Positions 1-10,730 are shown, counted from the stretch's first letter. The stretch is 64,000 nucleotides of DNA from Marasmius tenuissimus (GCA_029532415.1 JAQOTA010000050.1:1178001-1242000); one strand, 5' to 3'. The notes: generated by a model not told the origin, from the sequence alone. Translations and numbers: made by a program.

Positions 1-300
1 GCAAAACCCATCAAGTAAGTCCTGTGCCCAAGAGGTACCTTGGGATTGATGTTAGGTAGCAATAAGTATGTGCTCAGCGACCTGGGAGCCTGAACATTGT
101 TTCGAGAGGTCAGACCGTCGAGACTTGAATATGAATCCTAGGATGATGAGAGTATCGATACTGGGGCCTATACAAGACCTTTGGTGAATAACAACAGAAA
201 GAAAGGGAGTAAAGTGTCATGTTGGGCAACAGCTACATTGAGGGATAAGTTTGACCTTCCATCTGAAAGGGCCAGGCCCAAACTCACTTACGACTGGTAG
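1..300 (-). pseudogene. MFS transporter remnant at window edge
   Basis: The first ~180 bases resemble, in the same order and orientation, exon 11 of the MFS transporter at 58846-59075. Shared stretches include a 'tcctgt.ccc.agaggtA' run near base 21 and a 'ttcgagag...cgtcga' run near base 98, followed by 'gatgagagtat'. It continues beyond the window, so its size is unknown. No open reading frame survives, so it is a decayed fragment. Similarity beyond base 180 is weak. The call rests on visual alignment only. Confidence 0.45.
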
Positions 301-439
301 TCCCTCTTGAAGTGCTGGGGTTTGCATAAATAACGTAGGCGGTCTTCATAGGCAGAACGACAACACAGAGGCTTTTTTCATTAGCGAGCAGCCTTTATTT
401 CTATTCAAAGGAAGGTATCAAGGAAAGCTGCTTGTGGAT

Positions 440-1150
440 AAATAATGAATATGCACTCAGGCTGAGGTGTGAACATAAACCAGCAATGGTAGCCTTGTCA
501 GAGGACATTGACCGTCTTGGCTTCCTCAATGTTGGATAAGCGGTTGACATTCTATAGCATTGCCACTTCCTCAGTGATGAGTTTGGACTCAGTGGCATCA
601 CACTTAAGGATGGGCAATATCATGAGCATGAGCTTGTTGGGTGAACTGTAAAAGAGGCAGGGATGTTATGAAGACTGAGCTTGGAGAACATTAGCCTGAA
701 GAGAAAAATAACACTATCATGTGTACCTTTCTAAGACAACCCCGTTCACTCACTAGCTTTTTCACATCTTCAGCCCTACCTAGCTACTTCATCCATATCT
801 TCCACTCAAATCAAGTGCATTCTCGCCCACACCAAGAAGTTGAACAAGATAGAGAGGTCCTGGGATAGGATCTGAACACATATATGTAAAGATAAGAAAC
901 AAGCAGGCTGTGCGAACGATAATGCTGATGAGTGCATTGGAAAGAACGACTTGGAGCTTGTTAAATCATTTCTCCACTGCCCTGTGTGAGTGAGAGAGCC
1001 GGTGTTATTTGGGTTGTTGATGTGGATGTGGTAAGAGTTCAAGTTCTCAGGGAGTTGTTGGACGATAATCCCATAGTTGAGCTCTCTTGCACCTGGGTCG
1101 TTCATGATGAACACTAAAATACTGCTGAAGTTGTGTTGGCAACTCAAGAG
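440..1150 (-). pseudogene. Decayed member of unrecognised minus-strand family W
   Basis: I do not recognise this protein. Two segments on the minus strand (about 700-440 and 1147-806) resemble segments at 35330-36160 and 38640-39560. All share the anchor 'GAGAACaTTAGCC.GAAGA' (here near 682-700), which also occurs near 14341, 27875, 35581, 39061 and 54421. The 806-1147 reading is an open 113-codon stretch. The neighbouring segment keeps a charged Lys/Glu-rich stretch with stops. The reading direction is inferred from the conserved charged segment and is not certain. Confidence 0.35.
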
Positions 1151-1445
1151 TAGATCAATTGGGGAGAACCTTTGAGCCTAATTGTTGTAGCCATTGTTAA
1201 ACAATGGGGTTGTCGGTCTTGAACCTGCTCCCATGGATGGTTTACCTTTCCACAAAATTCCCAACTGGTCCCCCTTGCTGGAACACAGTTGAACCGTGAA
1301 AATACATCCTAACTATGAGGCTTCCTGATGAACAAGAGAAGGAGGCTCAAAGTGGTTGGTCATCGAGAGGTGTGAAGAGCTACTTGAATTCTGGGTGAAT
1401 AGCTATTCAGCCATGGTCATCAATGGTACACATGGTATACACTCA
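1151..1445. other. Intergenic, nothing recognised
   Basis: Unassigned sequence between the family W remnant and the copia element. No convincing coding frame, RNA gene or repeat was seen. Confidence 0.4.
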
Positions 1446-1450
1446 CATAC

Positions 1451-1771
1451 TGTTGAATCCATGGACTATAATTAGATCCTGGTATATCTGAAGTCCCGGT
1501 TCATACTTCCCGCCATTGTATTATGCGGGACAATGCATACGCTATTGTTCTATTCTTCATTGTTCATTATGCTCATATGTACAATTTCTATTGTCGTCCT
1601 TATATGGTAACTCTATTGTCTTTACATGTATATAAGCTCGTAGTTCTCTACCTGAATCTATAGTGTGCTTGAGCTTCTACGTCTCGCCTCTACCTCTCTA
1701 AACTTCTCTCTGGTAAGTAGTAGTGTAGCCATGTTGTAGTCCTCTGCGCTAGGCATCATGCCAGCTCATCA
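1451..1771 (+). repeat. 5' LTR of copia element
   Basis: 321 bp, TG...CA ends, identical in length to the 3' LTR. It carries a TATA-like 'tgtatataagctc' near 1626-1638, a plausible retroelement promoter. Compared with the 3' LTR it has T, T, C, T and A where the other has C, C, T, C and G; four of these five sites are CpG on one strand. Confidence 0.95.
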
Positions 1772-1790
1772 GGTTATGGGCCCCGGTTAG
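1772..1790 (+). other. Primer-binding site matching internal part of initiator tRNA-Met
   Basis: Directly after the LTR the sequence is 'ggttatgggccccgg'. Its reverse complement contains 'GGGCCCATAACC', the anticodon arm of eukaryotic initiator tRNA-Met (CAT anticodon). Drosophila copia and some fungal relatives use a 5' half of this tRNA, cleaved in the anticodon arm, as primer. The site therefore suggests half-tRNA priming rather than use of the tRNA 3' end. Confidence 0.75.
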
Positions 1791-2043
1791 CCCGACTACA
1801 ATGACGAGCGCCCCTAGGCTGCTGTCATCGGCTAGCTAGGCTAGACCTGCATGTTGCCATCGACCTCTTAATTGAGTGCTCGATCTATGGCATTGATGTA
1901 CGTCCTTTGACGACATTGGATCTCAAGGATCCAATGCTCCTCGTTGAGCATAGCGCCTTGATGGCTGCTCCCTGTGTTGATTAGACGCATGCTAATGCTG
2001 TCTTTTCTAGATCCAACACAAATCTCTCAACCTCTTACCTACC
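1791..2043 (+). other. Leader of copia element where gag would be expected
   Basis: The 253 bases between the primer-binding site and the first pol start codon have stops in all frames and no zinc-knuckle or capsid motif. Copia elements normally encode a capsid and a CCHC knuckle here, so this is read as an internal deletion or rearrangement. Confidence 0.6.
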
Positions 2044-2841
2044 ATGTTCGACATTGCCGAAGCTGCAGGAGTAGAGGACGTCCCGGATGACGTCTCTCTC
2101 GGATCGTTCCACGATGACAGGCAAGTACCATACCTTGACCTGCTTTCCCAAGCTGATGCAAACCTACAGCGCTGCTCTCAACTAGTTGGTATCAGTAGTG
2201 CACGCGGTAGTCGTAGTGATCTGGTATCACTTGTAAATTTTTGCAATGCTATTTCGACCCACTTTGTGGGATGTACTCAATGTAAGGGAAAGAAAAGTGT
2301 GAACAACGCACAGGGTTGGCTCCTTGATTCTGGTGCCTCCTCTCATTTCACGAACGATATGAATGACTTCGCTGAATATGAATCGCTTGATGGTCCTATC
2401 GTAAATACTGCGAATAAGGGCAACCCTATACAGATCAAGGGTAAAGGCACAGTCTTCATTAAGCATAACGTTGAAGGACATGACGGGAAACTTACTGAGC
2501 GTGTTTTGCGTCTCTATCCTGTCTATTACATACCTCAATTGGACATATGTCTACTATCAATGGGAGAGTTCCTTCAAGATGGTCTATCAATTCGTGGAAA
2601 CGCGAAGAAGTTAGCCTTCTACTCATCACAGCGACGACAGTCGCTTGTTTCCTACCCTCATATGCCTGGTCAAACCATTTATTGGGTACACTCGCGGAAA
2701 GTATCTGCTGAGGTTTTAATGGCCAAGTCAGTCGTTTACAACGTCGACTACAATATTGAGCACAGACGCTTTGGGCATCCATCGGATAAAGCCCTGAACA
2801 AAGCTCGGAAACATACGCAAGGTTTCCCACTTGACCTTTAG
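2044..2841 (+). CDS. Copia polyprotein, part 1: protease and start of integrase
   Basis: The 265-residue reading holds the aspartic protease motif D-S-G-A at residues 95-98, within WLLDSGASSHF. That enzyme would cut the polyprotein into mature parts. Near residues 240-246 is H-R-R-F-G-H, the first half of the integrase HHCC zinc-binding module. Translation stops at TAG 2839-2841, and the same frame reopens immediately at 2842 with the matching C-R-G-C half. The stop therefore lies inside the zinc-binding module and is best read as CAG to TAG. Programmed readthrough is possible but unlikely, because copia elements normally make one uninterrupted polyprotein. The start at 2044 is simply the first ATG; no capsid precedes it. 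Confidence 0.85.
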   Translation: MFDIAEAAGVEDVPDDVSLGSFHDDRQVPYLDLLSQADANLQRCSQLVGISSARGSRSDLVSLVNFCNAISTHFVGCTQCKGKKSVNNAQGWLLDSGASSHFTNDMNDFAEYESLDGPIVNTANKGNPIQIKGKGTVFIKHNVEGHDGKLTERVLRLYPVYYIPQLDICLLSMGEFLQDGLSIRGNAKKLAFYSSQRRQSLVSYPHMPGQTIYWVHSRKVSAEVLMAKSVVYNVDYNIEHRRFGHPSDKALNKARKHTQGFPLDL

Positions 2842-5800
2842 ATGCCTACTAAGAAGACACCTCTGTGTCGTGGTTGTGCTGAAGGCAAGATGCATGAGAA
2901 ATCGTTCCCCAACTCTACAACAAGAGCTTCTAAACCATTTGAACGCATACATTCAGATTTGAAGTCGTACCCGGCTGAATCGTATCACCGGTACAAGTAC
3001 TACATCTCTTTTCTCAATGACTGCACGTCCTACATTTGGACCTCCAAGCTCAAGACGAAAGACGAGGCAGTACCCGCTTTGAGGGACTTCCTTACCATGG
3101 TTAAAACACAGTTCAATGCTGTTGTCAAGACCTGGATGTCCGATGAAGGGGGAGAGTACAAGGGAGATAAGTTCAATGCAGTACTGAAAGAGTATGGGAT
3201 CCAAAGGGATCAAAGCATACCGTATACACCACAACAAAACGGTCGTGCTGAACGATTTAACAGGACTATTCATGAGAAGGCTGAAGCTCTTCGCTTTGAA
3301 GCTTGCATGCCTCAGTCCTGGTGGGAATTCTGCCATGTGCACGCCGTCCACCTCTACAATCGCACTCCTGTGCAACGTTTGAGCTGGCGAACTCCGTTTG
3401 AAATGCTTTACGGCGAAGCACCTGATGTTTCACATCTCCGAGTTATGGGTTGTGCAGCCTACGTCTTCATTCCTGAAGATTGTAGGAAGAATAAGATCGC
3501 TCCTCGTAGTGAGTTAATGACTTTCATTGGCTACCAAGATGGGATGAAAGGCTTCCTGTTCATGCGAAGTAATAATTCCGTATTCAAAGGTAGCACTGCA
3601 CTACTCGATGAGACGCTATACAATAAGTGTCCTGATGCCAAAACTCGTGGCTTCACACCTGTTGGTAGTGAACCTTTTACTTTGGGTGAAAATCCCAACA
3701 TTCCTTCGGAAGATGAAGACTCTGATGATGACGGTTTTGATACTCCATTACCAGATCTCAGACGTCGCTCTGAACCTTCTAAGAGATCAGAACCTCAGGT
3801 TGACGAACCTGCAGGTGGCCCTGCGCCAGGGGATGTGCCACTCCCTCAATCTGGTCCTCCGACGCCTCCAGGCGAACCCGCCGTTCCTCTGCCTGCGCCA
3901 GCAGCGGATGGTCCACGCCGGTCTTTGAGGCAGCGGAAGGGTACAACGCAACCTGGTAATATATTTGGGGAAAAGCGGAACCCAAATAAACCCTCAGAGA
4001 TTGTTCGCAACTTAGAAAATAAGACAACTTGGAGAAATGTCACTGGAGATAAAGAACCTTCACATCCAGTTGATCGTCCTAGCTCTTCGCGATCTAGGAA
4101 AGGCAAAGGTGGTAAAAAGGGGATTCCTGGTCCACTTCCGCCTCCGCCTTCTCCAGAACCCAGTGGAAGCACTGAGTCGCATGAGGAAGAAAGCGTAGTC
4201 GAAAGACTGACCCAAGAAGGGGGAGTAGGATTCGTGATTTACCTGTTGAACAATGCCGTTCCAGTTCACGATTTGCTTCCAACGTCCGATATTCCTGATT
4301 TCTCTAATATCAGAGAGTGGACACTCCGCGATATTTTAAAGTTGCCTGTTGAGCAACAGAAGGAATGGAAGACTGCTTGCCACGAAGAACTTGAGGCACT
4401 TCGTAAGCACAAGGTCTTCGAACTCTGTGACTTGCCTAAAGGTCGCAAAGCCATCAGAAATAGATGGGTCTTCAACGTCAAGTCAAATGGTCACAAGAAA
4501 GCTAGACTTGTTGCCAAGGGTTTCTCTCAGGTCGAAGGTGTCGACTTTGATGAGATCTTCTCACCAGTTGTTCGTTATGAGACTGTTCATATGATGCTTG
4601 CTCTCGCAGCTCTCAAAAACTGGTACATCACTTCTGTTGATGTTAAGAACACCTTCCTTTATGGCGATCTTGTTGAGGAGATTTACATGGAACAACCTGA
4701 AGGCTTCAAAGTCAAGGGCCAAGAACGTAAGGTATTACGGCTGCGTCGTGCATTATATGGACTGAAGCAAGCTGCCCTAGAGTGGTGGCGAACCCTCAGC
4801 TCGTCCATGGAAGTACTGGGCTTCAAACGGCTGACTTCTGATGCTGGACTCTTCATCTGCAAAGATCTGAAGAGCGGTGAAGTTGTGTATGCGATCATTT
4901 ACGTTGACGATGCACTCTTCATGGATCCTAACAAAGCTTTTGTTGACAAGAAGAAAGCCGAGTTCATGGCTCGATGGGAATGTCGCGATATGGGCGATGC
5001 TAGCGAATTTCTCCGCATGAGCATTCGTCGCAAAGGCAATAAGATCATGATTGACCAGAAGGATTATCTGAAGAAAGTCCTTGAACGTTTCGGGATGCAG
5101 AATGCGAAAGGTGCTTCTACGCCCTTACCTGCTGGCTATGTAACAACTCCCAACGATGGTCCAGTCAATCCTGCCATCTGCTCCAGATTCCAGTCTGTGA
5201 TTGGGTCGCTTCTGTACATTATGCTGGGCACACGTCCTGATATTGCCTATGCAGTTACTAAGCTTTCCCAGTTCTCTTCTAATCCAACGAAGGAACACCT
5301 CGATAAAGCACTTTACATCTGCCGCTATCTTGCTGGCACATCAGACTATTCACTCATCTATGATGGTGACTCTGATGGAGGTCTTCTTGCGTTCACAGAC
5401 TCGGATTGGGCTGCCGATCCTATCAAACGCCGTTCGATTACTGGCTACTTCTTCAAGTTAGCAGGCGGCATCTTCTCGTGGCAATCACACGCCCAGAAGA
5501 CTGTAGCTCTTTCTTCCACTGAGGCTGAGTATATGGCACTGTCGGATTGCAGTCGTCAAGCTTCCTGGATAAGATTGCTACTCTCTGAACTTGGAATTGA
5601 CTTGGGTCCTATTCCAATCTGCGGAGACAATCAGGGCTCTATCTTCATTGCATCTAATCCGGTTCAAGAACGCCGAACCAAGCACATCGATATTCGATAT
5701 CATTACATTCGATCGTGTGTTGAAGATGGCAAAGTCGAGTTGTTCTTTATTGAAGGAGTCTATAATCCCGCAGACATGTTTACGAAGAATCTCGAACATG

Positions 5801-5856
5801 AGAAGTTCTTATGGTTCAGAGATCACCTTGGACTTGAATTCTATTCGTCCACTTGA
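2842..5856 (+). CDS. Copia polyprotein, part 2: integrase, reverse transcriptase, RNase H
   Basis: A 1004-residue reading in the same frame as the upstream ORF. It opens with the CRGCAEGK half of the integrase zinc module. The integrase core follows, with D in HSDLKS, D in MSDEGGEY and E in NGRAERFNR. A Pro/Ser-rich, charged linker comes next (about residues 280-470). Reverse transcriptase then shows RLVAKGFSQ, FSPVVR and the catalytic Y-V-D-D in IIYVDDALF. RNase H has TDSDWA, STEAEYMAL and GDNQGSI. The enzymes would copy element RNA to DNA and insert it in the genome. The start at 2842 is an in-frame ATG just after the nonsense codon; natural translation would begin upstream. The stop is 36 bases before the polypurine tract. 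Confidence 0.93.
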   Translation: MPTKKTPLCRGCAEGKMHEKSFPNSTTRASKPFERIHSDLKSYPAESYHRYKYYISFLNDCTSYIWTSKLKTKDEAVPALRDFLTMVKTQFNAVVKTWMSDEGGEYKGDKFNAVLKEYGIQRDQSIPYTPQQNGRAERFNRTIHEKAEALRFEACMPQSWWEFCHVHAVHLYNRTPVQRLSWRTPFEMLYGEAPDVSHLRVMGCAAYVFIPEDCRKNKIAPRSELMTFIGYQDGMKGFLFMRSNNSVFKGSTALLDETLYNKCPDAKTRGFTPVGSEPFTLGENPNIPSEDEDSDDDGFDTPLPDLRRRSEPSKRSEPQVDEPAGGPAPGDVPLPQSGPPTPPGEPAVPLPAPAADGPRRSLRQRKGTTQPGNIFGEKRNPNKPSEIVRNLENKTTWRNVTGDKEPSHPVDRPSSSRSRKGKGGKKGIPGPLPPPPSPEPSGSTESHEEESVVERLTQEGGVGFVIYLLNNAVPVHDLLPTSDIPDFSNIREWTLRDILKLPVEQQKEWKTACHEELEALRKHKVFELCDLPKGRKAIRNRWVFNVKSNGHKKARLVAKGFSQVEGVDFDEIFSPVVRYETVHMMLALAALKNWYITSVDVKNTFLYGDLVEEIYMEQPEGFKVKGQERKVLRLRRALYGLKQAALEWWRTLSSSMEVLGFKRLTSDAGLFICKDLKSGEVVYAIIYVDDALFMDPNKAFVDKKKAEFMARWECRDMGDASEFLRMSIRRKGNKIMIDQKDYLKKVLERFGMQNAKGASTPLPAGYVTTPNDGPVNPAICSRFQSVIGSLLYIMLGTRPDIAYAVTKLSQFSSNPTKEHLDKALYICRYLAGTSDYSLIYDGDSDGGLLAFTDSDWAADPIKRRSITGYFFKLAGGIFSWQSHAQKTVALSSTEAEYMALSDCSRQASWIRLLLSELGIDLGPIPICGDNQGSIFIASNPVQERRTKHIDIRYHYIRSCVEDGKVELFFIEGVYNPADMFTKNLEHEKFLWFRDHLGLEFYSST

Positions 5857-5890
5857 TTCGCTCAGATGCGCTTTTTCAGCTGCACTTAGC

Positions 5891-5899
5891 AAGGGGGTG
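5891..5899 (+). other. Polypurine tract of copia element
   Basis: 'aagggggtg' lies immediately before the 3' LTR (5900), the standard place for the plus-strand DNA primer. Confidence 0.8.
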
Positions 5900-6220
5900 T
5901 GTTGAATCCATGGACTATAATTAGATCCCGGTATATCCGAAGTCCCGGTTCATACTTCCCGCCATTGTATTATGCGGGACAATGCATACGCTATTGTTCT
6001 ATTCTTCATTGTTCATTATGCTCATATGTACAATTTCTATTGTCGTCCTTATATGGTAACTCTATTGTCTTTACATGTATATAAGCTCGTAGTTCTCTAC
6101 CTGAATCTATAGTGTGCTTGAGCTTCTATGTCTCGCCTCTACCTCTCTAAACTCCTCTCTGGTAAGTAGTAGTGTAGCCATGTTGTAGTCCTCTGCGCTA
6201 GGCGTCATGCCAGCTCATCA
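5900..6220 (+). repeat. 3' LTR of copia element
   Basis: 321 bp, 98.4% identical to the 5' LTR (five transitions). It is followed by the CATAC target duplication at 6221-6225. Confidence 0.95.
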
Positions 6221-6225
6221 CATAC

Positions 6226-7547
6226 CAGTTATTCTGCAGGCCTAGCACATGTTATGCTGTCTCATACAACCATGTCCAACCATTTACCAATCTATTGGCC
6301 ATACATACAGGTACCATTGTCCTTTCTGGTGAAAGGAAGCTACACCAGGCGAGACACAATTGATAACTTTGGAATTATTACCAAATGAACTTGAAAGTTG
6401 AGAAGAGAATACTCCTAAGGTAGGGGCACCATAAGGGCAACCAACCCCACGTGAGCAAAGCATGAAAACCTAATTTAGTAATTGATTGAAGTGCAACACG
6501 TCAATTTGTACTTGTGAACAAGTTTTCTAGAATTCCAAAGCCTATAAGGAGAATTGATTTCCATGAGTTTTTCAGTAACACTAGTGGGTACGTGAACCTG
6601 ACTTTTTGAGGGGATTGGATGAGTTTTGCCTGAGTTTAATTGCTTTTTCCCCCTACATTTCCCCACCGGCAGTGTGTCACTCAAACCTTATTATGGGCAG
6701 ACTGAAAAAGTGGAAGATGAAGCAGCTCGAAAACCTTTCTGGTGATGGGAACTCACCATCAGTATCTTCTCAAGTTAGCCTGGGACCTCTACAGCATGCT
6801 GTTCAATCATTATTGGCCAATAAGAATGACAATCAATTACAAGAAGGTTTCGGAAAGAACTTACGTTCAGATGGGCTTGTATGTATGCTATACATTGGAT
6901 TGAGCACTCAGATTTTATTTATTTCATTAGGATGTGCCCAGAGTTGTATGCAGCTCCACTGAATCACTCACAATTCCAAAGTCTTTCTCTACCCCAAAAC
7001 ACCGTCTGAAGAGGATATCAAGTACTCTTTGGTATTGAGCCAGCATAGTTAAATGCACAGTGAGATGAAACTAAAACCTCACATATTGACTATAAGAGAA
7101 TTCTTGTGTTCTTGTAGATGCTTGCTAGAGGTGATAAACGAGTAGATTGTCCTAAAGCTTTCAGACGCAAAGTCTCCAGCTTTTATACAAGAGTCCCTGT
7201 CTATCTACAAGTCATGGAATATAGGTAAGTGAGAATATAGCATATGGTACATATTGCATATCAGTAAGCATAAGTGCTCGAAGAGCAGAGTGAGTAAGTA
7301 GGCATAGTCATACTAGCTTTCTATCTAAGTAATCTAGAGAGAAAGCTCAGTCAGCTTTGAACACTATTGGGTGCAAAGCTGAACCTTGTTATAAACCATA
7401 GAGATAAGGTGTGAGTACTGACTAACTACAGAGTCTGTCTGAGTAAGTACAGGATCTTTCATACAAGTGCAAGTGTCATAGTGAAAGAGTCTATAAATGA
7501 TAGAAACGTAAACAACATGTCAATAAAGTGTATCACATGGTATTCAC
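6226..7547. other. No clear gene; possible decayed 5' part of the transposase-like gene
   Basis: No convincing complete gene. A short reading from 6691 starts MGRLKKWKMKQ and could be a decayed first exon of the transposase-like pseudogene that begins clearly at 7548, but no matching splice path was found. The rest is AT-rich with stops in all frames. Confidence 0.3.
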
Positions 7548-9071
7548 ATGTTCAACATTCAGAAGCTTGGTTCTCTAATAAAATCCCTCTTTGGGGTTAT
7601 GAGGCTATCTAAACCCTGCCTGGCGGAGGAAGATGTCAGTGCAGCATCCAAATTCCTCAAGATTCCATTCCAGGATCTTGTTGCTCCTGATCTTGAGGAG
7701 CAACCTGATCCTACACCAACTGAGGAATTTAATTTCCAATTATCAACCCCTCTCCCATTGTCCCACTGCACTTATGTTGAAGATGTGCCTGATGATGGTT
7801 CAGTGCACTGATTTGGGACTAATGATTCAAATGAACAGATATCTTGTTTGATTGATGATTCAGACACTGAATCTGCCACCACCATGCAGTTGGATAGTTC
7901 CACAGGCTCAACTTCAACAGGTTCTATTCCCACACTACCACCCTCCGTATCCTCTGTGTCCAATCTTTCTTCAGATGATCACTACAATGATATTCCCACC
8001 ACCCAGTCCACCCGGCATCGATCTTCATCCCAATCAGTACCATCGCTTGATGGGCACTTGCATGAGGCACCCACCATTTCTGATGCCCGGGCAGCCCTAC
8101 AAGACATTGATTGTGTCATACAACCTTCCGTGAAGAAGAAGAACCAAGGTTATATTGACCCTCACTTTGACACCTTCACCAATTCACAACTCTATGGAAT
8201 GCGGACCCTTCTTTCTCTCTATACCAATCCCCTTTCCAAACTCACTTATGGTCATTGGGCTGCCTCATCTATCCAAGCCACTATCTCTCTCATGCGGGGT
8301 CTGTATTGTGCAAGAGTCCTCCAACATCTTGTCCGTCAGTATATTGCTGACCGGAGTATCTTACCACTCAATCCCTATGGCAAATGGAAGACTTCCATGC
8401 TCGTAAATGAGGATCTAACACAGGACATCAACCTATACCTCTAGGAGCTTGGTAAAGACATCACAGCTGAAAAGGTTGTTGCGTATCTTGCCCACCCGGA
8501 GGTAAAGAACAAGTATGGCATATCGAAAACATTCAGTATCTGTACAGGACAAAACTACCTTCACTTCCTTGGTTACCGCTACACACAAGCCGCAAAAGGA
8601 CAATATGTGGATGGGCATGAGAGAAGTGTTGTTGTTCACAAGTGTGATAAGAAATATGTCCCCCGAATCTGTGAGGTGAGTGTATTAAACAATCTCAATC
8701 ATTATACAGCACTCAAAGTGCAATTTATTAGCTCCAAGAGCGCATCAGAACATATGATAAGGATGGAAATCAGCCTGAGTTTGTTGGGGAGCTCAACGGC
8801 AAGCAGGTTATCCTCTGGTTTCATGACGAATCTGTTTTCTATGCACATGACCACCATAGGAGGTCTTGGTACCACTGGGATGGCCCTGCAAAGCCTTATT
8901 GTAAGGGCGAGGATCACTCTTACATGATTGCAGACTTTGTTTTGGCAGAGTTTGGCTGGCTAAGGTTCCCCTGTGGGGAAATTGTTGATGGTACGAAGTT
9001 GGGTCGGGAGACCTTCAAGCCTGGTAAATCCCGCAACAGCTGTTTCACCAACAAGGATATCATCAAAGCAG
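7548..9071 (+). pseudogene. Transposase-like gene, decayed and 3'-truncated
   Basis: One frame continues from 7548 with two in-frame stops (7809-7811 and 8442-8444). Its segments match, from memory, a repeat protein widespread in agaricomycete genomes that is thought to be transposon-derived with a DDE-type core. Recognisable pieces are YGKWKTSMLVNEDL, GQYVDGHE, WFHDESVFYAHD, MIADFVLAEFGWLR and CFTNKDIIKA. An intron with donor gtgagt at 8676 and acceptor tag before 8732 joins in phase. The family normally continues into a D-N-A-T-T-H motif, but here the sequence breaks at 9071 and exon 3 of pseudogene A follows directly. Both stops are explicable as CGA or CAG to TGA or TAG. Confidence 0.7.
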
Positions 9072-9780
9072 GTGTTGGAATGTGTCTTGAAGGTTGCAAC
9101 GTCGTTACAGTACATTGATCAGCAGCCTGTTGGGGTGTTGTAATAACAATATATATGGCACCCAGGTCACCATTTCTCCCTCAGCTCTTTGCATTTGGTG
9201 GGCCCGGCCTATCAACATTGATTGCACACAACAGTAGGTTCCATGTTTGGAATTTTGATGGTGGATGCTGATAGGTTGTAGAACTCGCAAACAGAGTTGG
9301 TTATAGCCGTCAGTTTCGGGGAAGCAATTCAACTGTATATTATTACCTCGCATATACACTTGTATGTCACTTAGCGTTTGAGCTTTGTATCATGGCTAAC
9401 AGTGAATGTCTAGTGGTTGGCAATCAACCCTTTGCATGATGATGAGACGATAGCATTTCTGGTGAGCTCCCAGTGACTGATAGTATTGGTTGATTAGTAA
9501 TAGCAAACAGGTTTCAAAAAGCAGGAGGGATTGGTCAGTAAATCTCAGAACTCTTCATTGGTAGTATGATCCAGCTTCCATCACTCTCGACCCACCAAGT
9601 GAAGAAGACCTCATACCAGACCCCAATGACTTCCCCCCATTTCACCAAGGTACCGTCTGACAACTCAACACTGCCGAAATTGTTGCCTGCGTTGAGGAAT
9701 CCCTCAGCGATGTTTTGTGCCTGGTTGTGTCATTTGATAATAGATGGGGCAGCAATCTGTCAGGCTATGCCAAACATGGC

Positions 9781-10250
9781 TGTTACAAATTCACCCATTG
9801 TTTTCCCTTCCCTTAGTCCCCAGGTACTTTTTCCCCATGTTTTTCTCTTTATTTCCCATGGTTACATGTTCTCACCATCGCATTCTGGCCTCCATATCAT
9901 TGCCTGGTACTACCTGGTGTTCCACATTGTTTCCCAGATATTTTCCCAGCATACCATATGGCTTCCATCATGACAATGTTTCCACATGTATCCCTTGATT
10001 TTTATCACTTGTTCTTTCAGTTTTCCTGTTTTACTTTTGTTCCCATGATATCTCTACAGCTTGGCTCTGTTATATATAATCATGGACACTTCTAAATAGT
10101 TCCCCAGTCTGACAACTTCATCTCATAGTGCCTGTATCCAGCATGTACTATCTTACACTTGCCCTACTCAAATCTATCTTCTCTCCTTTGCACTCTTGAC
10201 CCTGTTGGTGGCCTGAGGGGTTTTCCTAGTCACTGGCCTCATTCTTGACA
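9781..10250. mobile_element. Solo LTR, 470 bp, in exon 7 of pseudogene A
   Basis: It starts TGTTAC, ends TTGACA and is flanked by perfect 5-bp direct repeats ATGGC (9776-9780 and 10251-10255). Removing it with one repeat restores the exon as in genes B-D. It contains a TATA-like 'ttatatataatc'. These ends, the 5-bp duplication and the absence of internal coding sequence identify a solo LTR left by recombination between the LTRs of a longer retroelement. The superfamily is unknown; its sequence differs from the copia LTRs. Confidence 0.88.
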
Positions 10251-10730
10251 ATGGCTTCTTGACTTTTAGGGCCATTGTTGACTGAAACAAAGACGGAATC
10301 CTCACCCACCTTCTTTCCACTCCTCCCCTCAAGTGGTTTTGCAAGAGTGAGCACCCTGATGTCAAAGCCAGCTTTTCCAGCTCTGGTATGTCTGCCATTC
10401 ATTCCCATATTCTGTTTGCTAATTAGTTTTAGTGCTGTGGCAAGTCAATCTTTCCTTCCGAAAGACTGGTAATTTTCATATGGCCCTCAATCTTGGCTGG
10501 CACATTGCAGAGAAGGACCACATCCAACTTGCAAATACATACCTCTGCCAGTCCCTTCCCTTCCTCAATGACTGTGAAGATGTAAGGAGAGTTGGTAAGA
10601 TTGGACCCCGCCTTTCTTGTCTGATCTTTCCATTCCTTCAGTTTATATTGATCAGGTTGGATTCCAGCTCACAACCACCTTCCAACATGACTCCACAATA
10701 TCTTACATGCCAGCCTACCTCTTTGTCCCA

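Larger units (their letters stand above)
1451..6220 (+). mobile_element. Ty1/copia LTR retrotransposon, full length but lacking gag
   Basis: A 4770-bp element bounded by two 321-bp LTRs that start TGTTGA and end CATCA. It is flanked by a 5-bp target duplication CATAC at 1446-1450 and 6221-6225, so it is an intact insertion. The order of domains is protease, integrase, reverse transcriptase and RNase H, with integrase before RT, which defines copia rather than gypsy. Only 272 bases lie between the 5' LTR and the first ORF and they encode no capsid protein, so gag has been lost or rearranged. One nonsense codon (2839-2841) divides pol. The LTRs differ at five positions, all transitions, about 98.4% identity, so the insertion is fairly young. 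It cannot be autonomous as it stands. Confidence 0.95.

Noticed and set aside
2839..2841. Programmed readthrough or gag-pol style stop in copia 1
   Set aside because: The stop lies inside the integrase zinc module and not between gag and pol, so a nonsense mutation is more likely.
2227..2952. Minus-strand ORFs within the copia element
   Set aside because: They overlap the well-supported plus-strand polyprotein and show no similarity to anything.
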